Source: an uncultured Spartobacteria bacterium
Lineage (GTDB): Bacteria; Verrucomicrobiota; Verrucomicrobiia; Chthoniobacterales; Chthoniobacteraceae
Assembly (NCBI GenBank): GCA_903901425.1
Contig: CAIURC010000016.1
Coordinates: forward strand, 1 to 64,000
Length of the DNA: 64,000 nucleotides
Direction: 5' to 3'
Numbering within the stretch: position 1 is the stretch's first letter; each line of letters begins with the position of its first letter. Below the pieces are notes generated by a model. The model had not been told where the DNA came from. It searched no databases and worked only from the letters and a program-made list of their open reading frames with translations. Both the position numbers and the translations under genes were made by a program. Positions 35,923 through 45,114 of this stretch are shown here, in pieces.

Positions 35923-36690
35923 ATGTTGAATAAACTTCTCGGCATTGTTCCGGACGCTTCTGAGCATGGGTACCAAATCGACCATATGCTGGAGTTTTGC
36001 CATTGGTTCATGCTCATCCTGTTTGTGGGCTGGCTGATCTTTTTCGTGTCGACGCTGGTCCGGTTCCATCGGTCCAGAAACCCCAAAGCCAACTACCACG
36101 GGATTCAGGGGCACATGTCCACTCACGTCGAGATGAGCGTCGTGCTCATTGAGGCGGTTCTGTTGATTGGGTTCGGGCTTCCGCTCTGGGGAAAACGAGT
36201 GACCGAAGATTCGTTCCCCGACAAAAACGAGGCCCTGCGGGTGCACGCGGTGGGTGAACAGTTCGCATGGAACTTCCATTATCCTGGTCCGGATGGCGTT
36301 TTCGGACGTCAGAGCGCTTTCCTGGTGAGTTCGACGAATCCTTTGGGAATCGACAACACGGACCCTGCTGCTGCAGACGACGTGGTTTCCAAAAACGAAC
36401 TGCATCTCACCAATTACCGCCCGACGGTGATTGAGATCACCTCCAAGGATGTGATTCACAGCCTTTCACTCCACAACATGCGGATCACTCAGGACGCAAC
36501 GCCTGGGACGAGGGTTCCCGTGTGGTTCAGGCCGAAAAAGACCGGCACCTATGAGATTGTTTGCGCCCAGTTGTGCGGGGCTGGCCATTTCGCAATGCGT
36601 GCGGACATGATGGTGGAAGAGAAGAAGGATTTTGATGCTTGGTACAAGGAGACTGCGGCTCTCCAGCACCCGGCGACTGCCGCAAAGTAA
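35923..36690 (+). CDS. ctaC: Cytochrome c oxidase subunit II (CuA)
   Basis: The 255-residue protein has two N-terminal helices and a periplasmic cupredoxin domain. The CuA ligands are visible: VIHSLSL (His) and CAQLCGAGHFAM (Cys, Cys, His, Met). The usual Glu of CxExC is Gln; its backbone oxygen binds CuA, but its side chain normally binds Mg. No fused cytochrome c domain is present, so this is aa3 rather than caa3, and the separate cytochromes upstream may replace that domain. Placing subunit II after I, III and IV is an unusual order. Confidence 0.95.
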   Translation: MLNKLLGIVPDASEHGYQIDHMLEFCHWFMLILFVGWLIFFVSTLVRFHRSRNPKANYHGIQGHMSTHVEMSVVLIEAVLLIGFGLPLWGKRVTEDSFPDKNEALRVHAVGEQFAWNFHYPGPDGVFGRQSAFLVSSTNPLGIDNTDPAAADDVVSKNELHLTNYRPTVIEITSKDVIHSLSLHNMRITQDATPGTRVPVWFRPKKTGTYEIVCAQLCGAGHFAMRADMMVEEKKDFDAWYKETAALQHPATAAK

Positions 36691-36743
36691 ATTTGGAGGA
36701 ACAGGGCGCGGCGTGCCCCCTTCGCCGTCTGCCAGACCTGCTC

Positions 36744-37877
36744 TTGAAAGAAGCGCCCACAAACGCCTTTCCGGACCGTCGGCTTTCGGTTTATGCGAAG
36801 CTGGTGGTTTCGGCCACGTTGTTCCTGATTTTTGTCGGGGGCCATACCACGACGTCCGGGGCCGGCATGGCCTTTGCCGATTGGCCTCTGAGCGATGGGT
36901 CGCTGAATCCGGTCGGCTGGTGGGGGGATATCATGCAGCGACTCGAGCACGGGCACCGTTTGACGGCAGAAACGGTCGGTCTGATGGTGGGTGTGCTCTG
37001 CGCATGGGTGTGGCGCGCTCCGTGGGCTTTGCCTGCGGCTGCCGTGGGCTCCATCGGAGCTGCCGGACTCGGGATATGGATGGGCGTATCCCGGCCCGTT
37101 CTGGCGCATCTTGGTCTTTGGAGCGCCGCCGGTGTTTTCTTGACCGTGTTATTTGTGTCCGGCCGGGGCCGATGCGGGGCCGGTTCCGGCCTCGTCCGTA
37201 AACTGGCCGTAGCCGCATTTGTGGGGGTGTGCGCGCAGGCGGTGATGGGTGGTTTCCGCGTGACTTTGGAGACCGGAGGCGATGTGACTGCAGCAACGGT
37301 CCTCCGGGTGGTGCACGGGTGTTTCGCGCAGTTTGAGCTCTGCCTGCTGGTGGCGATTGCGAGCCTGCTCTCGCCGAGTTGGGGATGTCGGAATTGGCAG
37401 CCTGCTTGGAAGTCCGCTGGAAAATGGGCGTGGATCGCCGCAGGCGTGGTGTACCTCCAATTGGCTGTTGGCGCGAGCATGAGGCACATGGGCGCCGGGC
37501 TCGCGATCCCCACGTTCCCCATGGCTTCGCCGGATGGCGGCTGGTTGCCTGCAACGGCCAGCCCGTTGGTGCACCTGAACTTCACCCATACCCGGGTGGG
37601 AGCTGTGATTGTCACCCTGTGCATGGTTTTTCTTGTGACTCGTGTCCTGCGCTCAGGAGCGGGTGCTGTCCTGCGTAGGCCATTGGGCTGGGTGCTGCTG
37701 TTCCTCGGGATCCAGTGGGGGCTTGGCATTTTGGTGATTCTCTGGCATCGGCCGCTGGTGCCCACCACCGCGCATGTGGTGAACGGGGCGCTTCTTCTCT
37801 CGGCGACGGTGTGGCTGGGATTGAGGGCGTCCTTGCGCGGATCAGGTGCTGGCGCTGCAGGGGGAGGTGCCGCATGA
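36744..37877 (+). CDS. ctaA: Heme A synthase (CtaA/COX15)
   Basis: This eight-helix protein of about 377 residues oxidises heme O to heme A for the oxidase. The conserved heme-ligand histidines appear in LEHGHRLTAETVG, VVHGCFAQFE, NFTHTRVGAV and TTAHVVNGA. The frame is open back into ctaC without an ATG near the expected start. I propose TTG 36744, which gives a short leader before the first helix; no convincing ribosome site was found, so the start is uncertain. The stop overlaps ctaB (ATGA). Confidence 0.85.
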   Translation: MKEAPTNAFPDRRLSVYAKLVVSATLFLIFVGGHTTTSGAGMAFADWPLSDGSLNPVGWWGDIMQRLEHGHRLTAETVGLMVGVLCAWVWRAPWALPAAAVGSIGAAGLGIWMGVSRPVLAHLGLWSAAGVFLTVLFVSGRGRCGAGSGLVRKLAVAAFVGVCAQAVMGGFRVTLETGGDVTAATVLRVVHGCFAQFELCLLVAIASLLSPSWGCRNWQPAWKSAGKWAWIAAGVVYLQLAVGASMRHMGAGLAIPTFPMASPDGGWLPATASPLVHLNFTHTRVGAVIVTLCMVFLVTRVLRSGAGAVLRRPLGWVLLFLGIQWGLGILVILWHRPLVPTTAHVVNGALLLSATVWLGLRASLRGSGAGAAGGGAA

Positions 37878-38788
37878 GCAGGGTCAGTGAGGAATTGCTG
37901 GTGCAGCTCCCCGAAGTGGAGGAGTGTGGATGGGTGAGCGACCTTTTGACGCTGACCAAGGCGCGCCTGAGTTTCTTGGTGATCGTGACAACCTTTGTGG
38001 GTTACTGCATGGGGAGCGCGGGGCGTTTGGACTGGCTCGAACTGCTCCATGCGACGCTCGGTACGGCTCTGGCTGCCGCTTCTGCTGCAGTGCTCAACCA
38101 GTGGATGGAGACCCACGTGGACCGGTTGATGGAGCGAACCCGGACCCGGCCACTCCCTGCGGGGCGGATGGCGCCGCGTGCGGCGTTGATGCTCGGGCTG
38201 GGGCTGGGGGCCGGGGGGGTGCTTTGGCTTTTGGCGAGCACGAACTGGCTGAGTGCGTCCCTTGCAGCGGCGACGATTGGGATTTATCTGCTGCTCTACA
38301 CCCCTCTCAAGAGGCGGACATCGGCCTGCACGCTGGTCGGAGCCGTTTCAGGGGCGCTGCCACCCGTGATCGGCTGGACAGCCGCTCAGGGGCCTGCGGC
38401 AGGAATTGGGGTGGGTGGCTGGATTCTGTTTGGAATCCTGTTCACGTGGCAAATGCCGCATTTTCTCGCAATCGCCTGGATGTACCGGGACGAGTACGCG
38501 CAGGCCGGTTTTGTGATGCTCAAACGGGATGACGCGAGTGGCTGCGTGACGGGTTTCATCAGCTTGATCTTTGCGCTCGGTTTGGTGGGCGTGTCCGTCG
38601 CGGCCCATTTCGTGGGTATGACCGGTGGTGCCTATCTTTTGGGTGCGTTGCTCCTCAACGCCGCGATGCTCGGCTTGGCAGTGCGATTTTTCTTAGACCG
38701 CAGCCGCGGCACGGCTCGAGCCCTGTTTTTTGGATCGATTCTCTTCCTGCCTCTGCTTCTCGGGTTGATGGTTTTCTGCAAGGCATGA
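37874..38788 (+). CDS. ctaB: Protoheme IX farnesyltransferase (heme O synthase)
   Basis: This UbiA-family membrane enzyme of 304 residues converts heme B to heme O. The prenyl-binding motif is NQWMETHVDRLMERTRTRP and the second is YTPLKRRTSACTLVGAVSGA. The segment TWQMPHFLAIAWMYRDEYAQAG is typical of CtaB. ATG 37874 overlaps the ctaA stop, and the end overlaps the SCO gene by four bases, so translation is probably coupled. Confidence 0.95.
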   Translation: MSRVSEELLVQLPEVEECGWVSDLLTLTKARLSFLVIVTTFVGYCMGSAGRLDWLELLHATLGTALAAASAAVLNQWMETHVDRLMERTRTRPLPAGRMAPRAALMLGLGLGAGGVLWLLASTNWLSASLAAATIGIYLLLYTPLKRRTSACTLVGAVSGALPPVIGWTAAQGPAAGIGVGGWILFGILFTWQMPHFLAIAWMYRDEYAQAGFVMLKRDDASGCVTGFISLIFALGLVGVSVAAHFVGMTGGAYLLGALLLNAAMLGLAVRFFLDRSRGTARALFFGSILFLPLLLGLMVFCKA

Positions 38789-39450
38789 GAACCGCTGCCT
38801 GGAGAACCAGCGGTGTTTCGCGGGCCAGAGTGCGGAGCTGGTACGTGATTTTTGGTTGGGCTCTCGTGCTGGGGATGTCCGGATGCGGCAGAAAAGAGGA
38901 GGAGGCTTTCGAGGTGCTGCGTCCCAAGGAGCCGGTGAGCCGGATTGCTAGGCATTGGGTCCTGCCGGATTTCGCGCTGACGGAGCGGAGCGGCCGGCCG
39001 GTGATGTTGAAGGATTTTTTGGGCAAGGTGTGGGTGGCAGACTTTTTTTACACGAGTTGTCCTGGACCGTGTCCGATGCTGACAAGCCGTCTGAGCGAGT
39101 TGCACAGTGCAACGGCAGGGATGGACGGGGTGCTTCTGGCGTCGATCACGGCGCAGCCGGAGAAAGACACGCCTGAGGTGCTTTCGAAGTACGCCTCCCG
39201 GTTTGGGGCGGATGAGCGCTGGTTGTTTTTGACGGGGCCGAAGCCCGGGATCTACGAACTGGCGAACACCGGGTTTAAGCTGGGGTTAAGCGAGCAGGGG
39301 GCGACAGCGGAGGAACCCGTGACGCACAGTTCGAAGCTGTGTTTGGTGGACAAGAACGGGATGGTCCGCGGGTTTTACGAGGGGCTGCCTCCGGAATCGA
39401 CGCGGCAGATTCTGGAGGATATCCGGGTGTTGTTGAAAGAGAGCCGTTGA
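38785..39450 (+). CDS. SCO1/SenC-family copper chaperone lipoprotein
   Basis: The 221-residue thioredoxin-fold protein delivers copper to CuA. It has a lipobox (LVLGMSGC), the copper motif CPGPCP and the downstream His of VTHSSKL. FFYTSCPGPCPMLTSRL is the family signature. It follows ctaB with an ATGA overlap. Basic residues at the start suggest an inner-membrane lipoprotein facing the periplasm. Confidence 0.93.
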   Translation: MRTAAWRTSGVSRARVRSWYVIFGWALVLGMSGCGRKEEEAFEVLRPKEPVSRIARHWVLPDFALTERSGRPVMLKDFLGKVWVADFFYTSCPGPCPMLTSRLSELHSATAGMDGVLLASITAQPEKDTPEVLSKYASRFGADERWLFLTGPKPGIYELANTGFKLGLSEQGATAEEPVTHSSKLCLVDKNGMVRGFYEGLPPESTRQILEDIRVLLKESR

Positions 39451-39460
39451 AGGAGAACCC

Positions 39461-39895
39461 ATGAACGCAAGCCAACTGCCCCTGTTAAACGCGAGCCTCA
39501 ATGGCCTGAGTGCCTTCCTGATTGTGCTGGGTCTGTGGTTCATCCACCGGGGCCGGCAGAAGGCCCACGTGGCGTGCATGGTGTCGGCGCTGGCGACCTC
39601 CTCCATCTTTCTCGCGAGCTACCTCACCTATCATTACCTGACCAAGGGCCTTGTGACCCGGTTCACGGAGCCTGGCTGGCCCAAGGCGGTTTATTATTTC
39701 ATCCTCTTCACCCATATCCCACTGGCGGCTCTCACGCTCCCGCTGGTGGCAATGACAGTAGTGCCCGCTCTCCAGCACCGGTACGATCGGCATCGCAAGG
39801 CGGCCAAATGGACCGTGCCCGTGTGGTTGTATGTGTCTGTGACGGGCGTGCTCGTTTACCTCATGCTCTACGTTTGGTTTCCGCCGGCGCGCTGA
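39461..39895 (+). CDS. DUF420 membrane protein (CtaM-like oxidase assembly factor)
   Basis: The 144-residue protein has four helices and the DUF420 signatures HVACMVSALATSSIFLASYL and YFILFTHIPLAAL, with conserved His residues. CtaM of this family is needed for maturation of heme A-containing oxidases. AAGGAG lies just before the ATG. It closes the respiratory operon. Confidence 0.87.
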   Translation: MNASQLPLLNASLNGLSAFLIVLGLWFIHRGRQKAHVACMVSALATSSIFLASYLTYHYLTKGLVTRFTEPGWPKAVYYFILFTHIPLAALTLPLVAMTVVPALQHRYDRHRKAAKWTVPVWLYVSVTGVLVYLMLYVWFPPAR

Positions 39896-39942
39896 GTCGG
39901 GAGGCTGGACGTCCGGGTGAACTGTAGTAGGGTCTCGGTCCC

Positions 39943-41277
39943 ATGTTTTCGCTGCTTTCAGAAAAAATACAGGGTGTCTTCAAGGACCTGAGCGGTCAGG
40001 GCAAAATCTCGGAGGCCAACGTTTCCGAGGCGATGCGCGAGGTTCGGATGGCCCTTTTGGAGGCGGACGTGGAGTTCAGCGTCGCCAAGGGCTTCATTGC
40101 CCGGGTGAAGGAAAAGGCGCTCGGCGAGGAGGTCTTGAGGAGCGTGACTCCGGGACAGCAGATCGTCAAAATTTTCCACGACGAACTCAAGGCGCTGCTG
40201 GGCGGGGACCAGGCGCCTCTGAATCTGGGCGGGAACGGCAGGATCCTGATGGTGGGCCTGAACGGCGCCGGCAAGACGACCTCCTCGGCGAAGCTGGCCG
40301 CGTATTTGAAGAAGCAGGGAAAACGGCCGCGCCTTGTAGCGTGTGACCTTCATCGGCCTGCAGCCGTTGAACAGCTCGCATCGCTGGGCCGCCAGATTGG
40401 GGTCCCGGTTTTCACGCCGGCCCCGGGAAGCGCCGATGTGATGGAGGTCGGGCGCCTTGCCCTGGAGTGGGCGGCGACTGAGCCCGGGGATGTGCTCATT
40501 TTTGACACGGCTGGGCGTCAGGAGATCGATGCGGCGCTGATCGATGAGATCCGCAGGCTCAAAGAGTTTCTCCAGCCCGAAGAGGTTTTGCTCGTGGCGG
40601 ACTCTGCGACAGGCCAGCAGGCGGTGAGCGTGGCAACCCATTTTCACGAGGCTCTGGAAATCACGGGGCTGGTGCTCACGAAGCTGGACGGGGACGCCCG
40701 GGGCGGTGCGGCGCTGTCGATGCGGGAGGTGACCCGGCGGCCGATCAAGTTTGCGGGGGTCGGGGAGAAAATTGAGAACTTCGAGCCGTTTTATCCGGAC
40801 CGGTTGGCGGGGCGGATCCTGGGGATGGGCGATATCGTCGGTTTGGTGGAGAAGGCGGCGGCCGCCATTGACGAGGCGGATGCGCGCCGGATGGAGGAGA
40901 AGTTCCGGACCGCTTCGTTCGACCTGAACGATTTCCTCGAGCAGTTCAAGATGCTGCGCAAACTTGGGCCTCTTGAAAATCTGCTTGGCATGCTGCCCGG
41001 GATGAGTAACATGAAGGGCTTTTCGGTAGACGAGAAACAGATGAAGCGGGTCGAAGCCATCGTGCTTTCGATGACGTTGGAGGAGCGGGGTAACCCGGAC
41101 ATTTTGAATGCCCGCCGCCGCCAGCGTATCGCCCGTGGAAGCGGTGTCTCGGTGACCGAGGTCAATGATCTCGTCCAGCGCTTCAACCAGATGCGCAAGT
41201 TGATGAAGGACTTTGGCCGGATGAAAAAAACCATGATGTCGCGGCCCGGAATGCGCAAGCGTTTCGGGATGCCGTGA
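39943..41277 (+). CDS. ffh: Signal recognition particle GTPase Ffh
   Basis: The 444-residue protein has the N domain, then a G domain with GLNGAGKTTSSAKLA, DTAGRQEID and TKLDGDARGGAALS, and a methionine-rich M domain (MLRKLGPLENLLGMLPGM, QMRKLMKDFGRMKKTMM) that binds 4.5S RNA and signal peptides. It targets nascent membrane proteins to the Sec translocon. DTAGRQEID differs slightly from the usual DTAGRL. It precedes rpsP, a common arrangement. Confidence 0.97.
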   Translation: MFSLLSEKIQGVFKDLSGQGKISEANVSEAMREVRMALLEADVEFSVAKGFIARVKEKALGEEVLRSVTPGQQIVKIFHDELKALLGGDQAPLNLGGNGRILMVGLNGAGKTTSSAKLAAYLKKQGKRPRLVACDLHRPAAVEQLASLGRQIGVPVFTPAPGSADVMEVGRLALEWAATEPGDVLIFDTAGRQEIDAALIDEIRRLKEFLQPEEVLLVADSATGQQAVSVATHFHEALEITGLVLTKLDGDARGGAALSMREVTRRPIKFAGVGEKIENFEPFYPDRLAGRILGMGDIVGLVEKAAAAIDEADARRMEEKFRTASFDLNDFLEQFKMLRKLGPLENLLGMLPGMSNMKGFSVDEKQMKRVEAIVLSMTLEERGNPDILNARRRQRIARGSGVSVTEVNDLVQRFNQMRKLMKDFGRMKKTMMSRPGMRKRFGMP

Positions 41278-41361
41278 GGCTTCCGGATCGGGAGCGAGAT
41301 TTTTATTTGAGCAGGCAACGAAACCCTTACAGCGAACCCCAAACTAGAAAGAAACAAGTCC

Positions 41362-41616
41362 ATGTCCGTCAGCATCCGACTCCGCCGTGAAGGCACCACC
41401 AAGCGTCCGTACTACAAAGTTGTTGTGGCCGACAAGCGCAGCCCCCGGGACGGCAAGTTCATCGAGATCATCGGCAACTACGACCCCCGCAAGGAAGGCC
41501 AGAACGCCAGCATCGACATCTCCCGCGCGGATTACTGGATCAGCAAGGGCGCACAGCCCAGCGACACCGTCCGGAACCTGATCCGGACCGTGCGCCGCAC
41601 CACCGCTGCTGCCTAA
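41362..41616 (+). CDS. rpsP: 30S ribosomal protein S16
   Basis: The 84-residue protein starts SVSIRLRREGTTKRPYYKVV and contains SPRDGKFIEIIGNYDP, the S16 signature. Length is normal. In many bacteria rimM, trmD and rplS follow; here a terminator ends the unit directly. Confidence 0.98.
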   Translation: MSVSIRLRREGTTKRPYYKVVVADKRSPRDGKFIEIIGNYDPRKEGQNASIDISRADYWISKGAQPSDTVRNLIRTVRRTTAAA

Positions 41617-41640
41617 TCGCAGCCCCACTTTTTGTCTCAA

Positions 41641-41687
41641 GGGGAGAGCCCTCCGGAACCGCCGGAGAGGCTCTCCCCATTTTTTTT
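41641..41687 (+). terminator. Strong rho-independent terminator after rpsP
   Basis: A long GC-rich stem (GGGGAGAGCC with GGCTCTCCCC, extended by CTCCGG with CCGGAG) spans 41641-41678, followed by eight Ts at 41680-41687. It lies 24 bases after the rpsP stop. Confidence 0.95.
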
Positions 41688-41767
41688 GGTTGGATTCCCC
41701 CGGAAACTCTGGCGGCAGATTTGTCCACATCCCGTTCTGGCCTCCACGCGCGCCCAGTCGCTAGTCT

Positions 41768-42556
41768 ATGAGTCGCATGACCCAAATGCGTCTGACTTTC
41801 CTCGGTACCGGCACTTCCCAGGGAGTTCCTATGGTCGGGTGCGACTGTCCTGTCTGCGGATCGACGGATCCCAGAGACCGTCGGACCAGGTCCTCCGTGT
41901 ATATTGAAACCCCTGAATCGGCCTGGGTGGTCGATACGGGACCTGATTTCCGTGCCCAGTGTCTCCGGGAGCGGGTCCGCCGCGTGGATGCCGTCGTGTT
42001 CACGCACTCGCACACGGACCACATCATGGGGTTTGACGATCTCCGGCCCTTTTCCGTCCCCGGGCGACCCATTCCATTGTACGGCTCTGCCGGGACTCTG
42101 GGGGACGTGGAACGGGCGTTCCGGTTTGCGTTCAACGGCGAAAACCGGTTCCCGAGCTACATCCACCCCGAACCGAGGCCGGTTGCCGGCCCGTTTCAAA
42201 TCGGTGAAACGGAACTGGTGCCGTTGCCGCTTCCCCACGGTCGGACGGTGGTGAACGGGTACCTGTTCCGGCGCGGAGGCCGGTCTATGGCTGCGTATCT
42301 GACCGACTGCAAGGAAGTGCCTGCGGAGCACCTGCCGCTTCTGGAGGGCGTGCCCCATTTGATTCTGGATGCCCTCCGGCACCGGCCGCATCCCACCCAC
42401 ATGAGCGTCGGAGAGGCTCTGGCGGTGGCAGAACGGGTCCGCCCCGGCCGCACTTGGTTCACCCACATCTGCCACGAACTGGCCCACGCGGAAACCCAGG
42501 CTGCACTGCCTGAATCCGTCCGTCTGGCGTACGACGGACTCCAGGTCGACCTGTGA
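41768..42556 (+). CDS. PhnP-type metallo-beta-lactamase-fold hydrolase
   Basis: The 262-residue protein begins FLGTGTSQGVPMVGCDCPVC, the PhnP-like start with two Cys that bind a structural zinc, then has THSHTDHIMGFDDL (the HxHxDH metal motif), PHGRT and LTDCKE, and a late His (FTHICHELAH). Such enzymes hydrolyse cyclic phosphodiesters or related substrates; the substrate here is unknown. ATG 41768 was kept, though ATG 41786 is possible. The next gene starts inside its stop codon. Confidence 0.87.
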   Translation: MSRMTQMRLTFLGTGTSQGVPMVGCDCPVCGSTDPRDRRTRSSVYIETPESAWVVDTGPDFRAQCLRERVRRVDAVVFTHSHTDHIMGFDDLRPFSVPGRPIPLYGSAGTLGDVERAFRFAFNGENRFPSYIHPEPRPVAGPFQIGETELVPLPLPHGRTVVNGYLFRRGGRSMAAYLTDCKEVPAEHLPLLEGVPHLILDALRHRPHPTHMSVGEALAVAERVRPGRTWFTHICHELAHAETQAALPESVRLAYDGLQVDL

Positions 42557-44094
42557 ACGCGTTCCAGCGTTTCATGGCAGGATGCGCGGCACTCCTCCCC
42601 GCGCTTTTTCTCGGGTCTGTCGAGGCCTCCGCGGTGGAACGCGATGCGCGGGAAACGGTGGTCGTGTACAACGCCAGGGCGCCCGGGGCGAGTGAACTGG
42701 CCCGGTTTTATGCCCGCCAACGTGGGGTTCCCGAGGGGCAGGTGCTGGGGCTGGACTGCACGCCGGAAGAGGAAATCAGCCGGGCCGGATTCGACCAGGA
42801 AATTGCCGGGCCGCTCCGTTCAGCGTTTCTCTCCAAAGGGTGGTGGGTGCCTCAATCCACAGAAAACCCCGGCGGCGGCCTGCGCAGTTCCCGGATCCGG
42901 TTTCTGGCTGTCCTCAAGGGCATCCCGCTCCGAGTGGGCGCAGTGGAGGGGTATCCCGGGGATGAACCCGCCGGGCCAGAGGCGGTGAGAAACCGGACCG
43001 AGGCCTCGGTGGACTCGGAGCTGGCTGTTCTGGGAGCTTGGACCCGGTCGGTTTCCGGGGCCTTGGTGAACCCCTGCTACCAGACTCTGGAGGAAACGCC
43101 CCCGACCGGTTTTCTGTGGGTGGGCCGGCTCGACGGACCTTCCGATGAAGTGGTTCGACGGATGATCCGGGACAGTATCGAGGCGGAGCGGGAGGGGTTG
43201 GGCGGTTTCGTGTGCGTGGACGGCCGGGGGATTCGCGAGGGTGCGTATGGGGAAGGTGACCGCTGGTTGGAACAGGTCGCGCGACAGGCCCGGCTCGACG
43301 GGTTCCCGGTGGTTTGGGACCGAAAAGAGCCAATTTTTCCTGAGGGCCTCCCATTCAGACGCGTGGCTGTTTACATGGGATGGTACGCGGAACACGCGGC
43401 GGGTGCTGCCGCGACAATCAATTGGGCGCAGGGCGCGGTGGCGGTTCACATCCATTCGTTCTCGGCCCGGACCGTGCGGGATCCGCGCAGCCACTGGTGC
43501 GGGCCGCTGCTGGCAGGCGGCGCGGCAGCCACGCTTGGCAACGTTGCCGAACCCTATCTGGCACTGACGGCAAATCTGGACGTGTTCTGGCAGAGGCTCA
43601 GCAGCGGGTACACGCTGGCCCAGAGCGCGTGGATGGCGCAGCCCGTGGTTTCCTGGATGAGCACTGTACTCGGGGATCCTCTGTACCGTCCCTTCGCAAC
43701 AAGTCCGGAGCTGTCGAAACCCGCGCAGCGGCCCGGGGACTGTTCCGTTTGCCGGGAGGCGGGCAAACTCTGGGGACGCGATCCTGAAGGAGCGAGGGCG
43801 CAGTTCCGCCGCGAGGCGGAGCGGTTGCGGAGCGGGTTTTTGTGGGAAAGCCTCGGGTTACTGGAAAAGCAGTCCGGCAATCTGGACAGGGCGGCAGAGG
43901 CATGGGGCCGTGCGCGGGACACTTACTCGGCTGCGGCGGATCGGTTGCGGGTGCTCGGCTGGGAATGGGAGTGCCGCGGTGAGATGGGCGTGGAGTGGAA
44001 GGGCCGAGAGGCGGCGGCGCGGGAAGGCTGGGGCTGGGTAGAGGGAGAAAAGCAGCGGGTATGGTGGGAGTCCATCGCCGGGCCCCGGCCGTAG
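42553..44094 (+). CDS. TIGR03790-family exported protein
   Basis: The 513-residue protein has a signal peptide (FMAGCAALLPALFLGSVEASA) and the family start VVVYNARAPGASELARFYA-RQRGVP, plus RIRFLAVLKGIPLRV. TIGR03790 proteins occur in Verrucomicrobiota, Planctomycetota and some proteobacteria, with no known role. The C-terminal ~120 residues are rich in Arg, Glu and Trp, probably helical and TPR-like. The GTG start overlaps the previous stop (GTGA), so translation is probably coupled. Confidence 0.85.
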   Translation: MNAFQRFMAGCAALLPALFLGSVEASAVERDARETVVVYNARAPGASELARFYARQRGVPEGQVLGLDCTPEEEISRAGFDQEIAGPLRSAFLSKGWWVPQSTENPGGGLRSSRIRFLAVLKGIPLRVGAVEGYPGDEPAGPEAVRNRTEASVDSELAVLGAWTRSVSGALVNPCYQTLEETPPTGFLWVGRLDGPSDEVVRRMIRDSIEAEREGLGGFVCVDGRGIREGAYGEGDRWLEQVARQARLDGFPVVWDRKEPIFPEGLPFRRVAVYMGWYAEHAAGAAATINWAQGAVAVHIHSFSARTVRDPRSHWCGPLLAGGAAATLGNVAEPYLALTANLDVFWQRLSSGYTLAQSAWMAQPVVSWMSTVLGDPLYRPFATSPELSKPAQRPGDCSVCREAGKLWGRDPEGARAQFRREAERLRSGFLWESLGLLEKQSGNLDRAAEAWGRARDTYSAAADRLRVLGWEWECRGEMGVEWKGREAAAREGWGWVEGEKQRVWWESIAGPRP

Positions 44095-44148
44095 CAGTTT
44101 TTGTGGTATTTGGGCGGTCTGTTTTTTTCGCTCGGTTTGTCTGCCCGC

Positions 44149-44865
44149 TTAGGGTCTCGGGATTCGCTTTTGTCGCCAGGCGCGGCGTTCTGTTTCTGGA
44201 AAGCGTTCGATGGCTGCGCGGAGTGCTGTGGCGGGCATCCGGGCGGCGTGTTGATGAAGGAACTCTCGCAGATGTGCAGGCGAAACGTGTTTGCCCACCT
44301 CCCGCAGGGTCCAGCCCAGGGCCTTGTGCAAGAGATCTTCAGGATCGCCCAAGAGCGCTTCTGCCAGCCGAAGCGCTTCCCCGGCGTCGCCCTGCCGGAC
44401 CCAGGCGTGGGTGGCGACGATCGCCACGCGGCGTTCCCAAAGCACGGGCGAAACCACCAGCGACTCCGGAACGGAAAGATGTTTGTCCCGGAGGTATTGT
44501 CCGAGCAGGGGAGAAGCGCTGACGTCGACCAGATCCCAGTTGTTGATCCAGCGCAGGTTTGCGCGGTAGGTGTGGGCGATTGCAGCCCGCTGCTCCATTG
44601 AGCCTTTCCGGGCCTGGGCTGTCCACAGAAGCAACGCTGTCATCCGGTGTTCATGGATGGGAGAATGGAGGAGGCGGGTGACCTCTTCCTGCGCCATGTC
44701 CCGAAAACGGAGCGCAATCTGTCTCTGCGCTGGAACCGGGACGCCCAGAAAAACGTCTCCATGCGCGTATTCGCCGGGGCCGGTTTTGAAAAACCTGGAA
44801 AAACGCGCGGTATTTTCAGGGCTGGCAAGGGGTGCAAGAGCTTGGATGACGTCGCTGGAGCGCAT
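44149..44865 (-). CDS. AlkD-like DNA alkylation repair protein
   Basis: The 238-residue HEAT-like helical protein matches the AlkD family, glycosylases that remove alkylated purines. It has YAHGDVFLGVPVPAQRQIA, IHEHRMTALLLW, NNWDLVDVSASPLLG and HKALGWTLREVGK. The W-D of NNWDLVD and the R of LREVGK correspond to AlkD active-site positions. ATG 44865 fits the family start; the frame is open further upstream to GTG 44934 without homology. It stands alone on the minus strand. Confidence 0.88.
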   Translation of the reverse strand: MRSSDVIQALAPLASPENTARFSRFFKTGPGEYAHGDVFLGVPVPAQRQIALRFRDMAQEEVTRLLHSPIHEHRMTALLLWTAQARKGSMEQRAAIAHTYRANLRWINNWDLVDVSASPLLGQYLRDKHLSVPESLVVSPVLWERRVAIVATHAWVRQGDAGEALRLAEALLGDPEDLLHKALGWTLREVGKHVSPAHLREFLHQHAARMPATALRAAIERFPETERRAWRQKRIPRP

Positions 44866-45114
44866 GCGGGGGAAGGTTGCCCGTGTTTTTAGGGAGGTTC
44901 TCCTCAATTTTCTGCATCCAAAGCGATCTGCCACAAAGCAGAACCCGTTGGGCGGTCTCCTGCAAGGCGTGCAGGATGCGTGTGAGGAGGCTCCGGCGCT
45001 TTGTGGGCCAAGATGGGAACGGCAAGGTTGCGGTGCACGGCAGCGGAGATCGGGGGCGGGAGTTTCGAGAGTGGTGCAAGCACGCGGCTCGGAGCCGTTT
45101 GCCGCAGCAAAGGG

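Noticed and set aside
36791-38116. A 441-residue minus-strand frame
   Set aside because: Antisense of ctaA and ctaB; rich in Pro, Thr and Arg, with no family resemblance.
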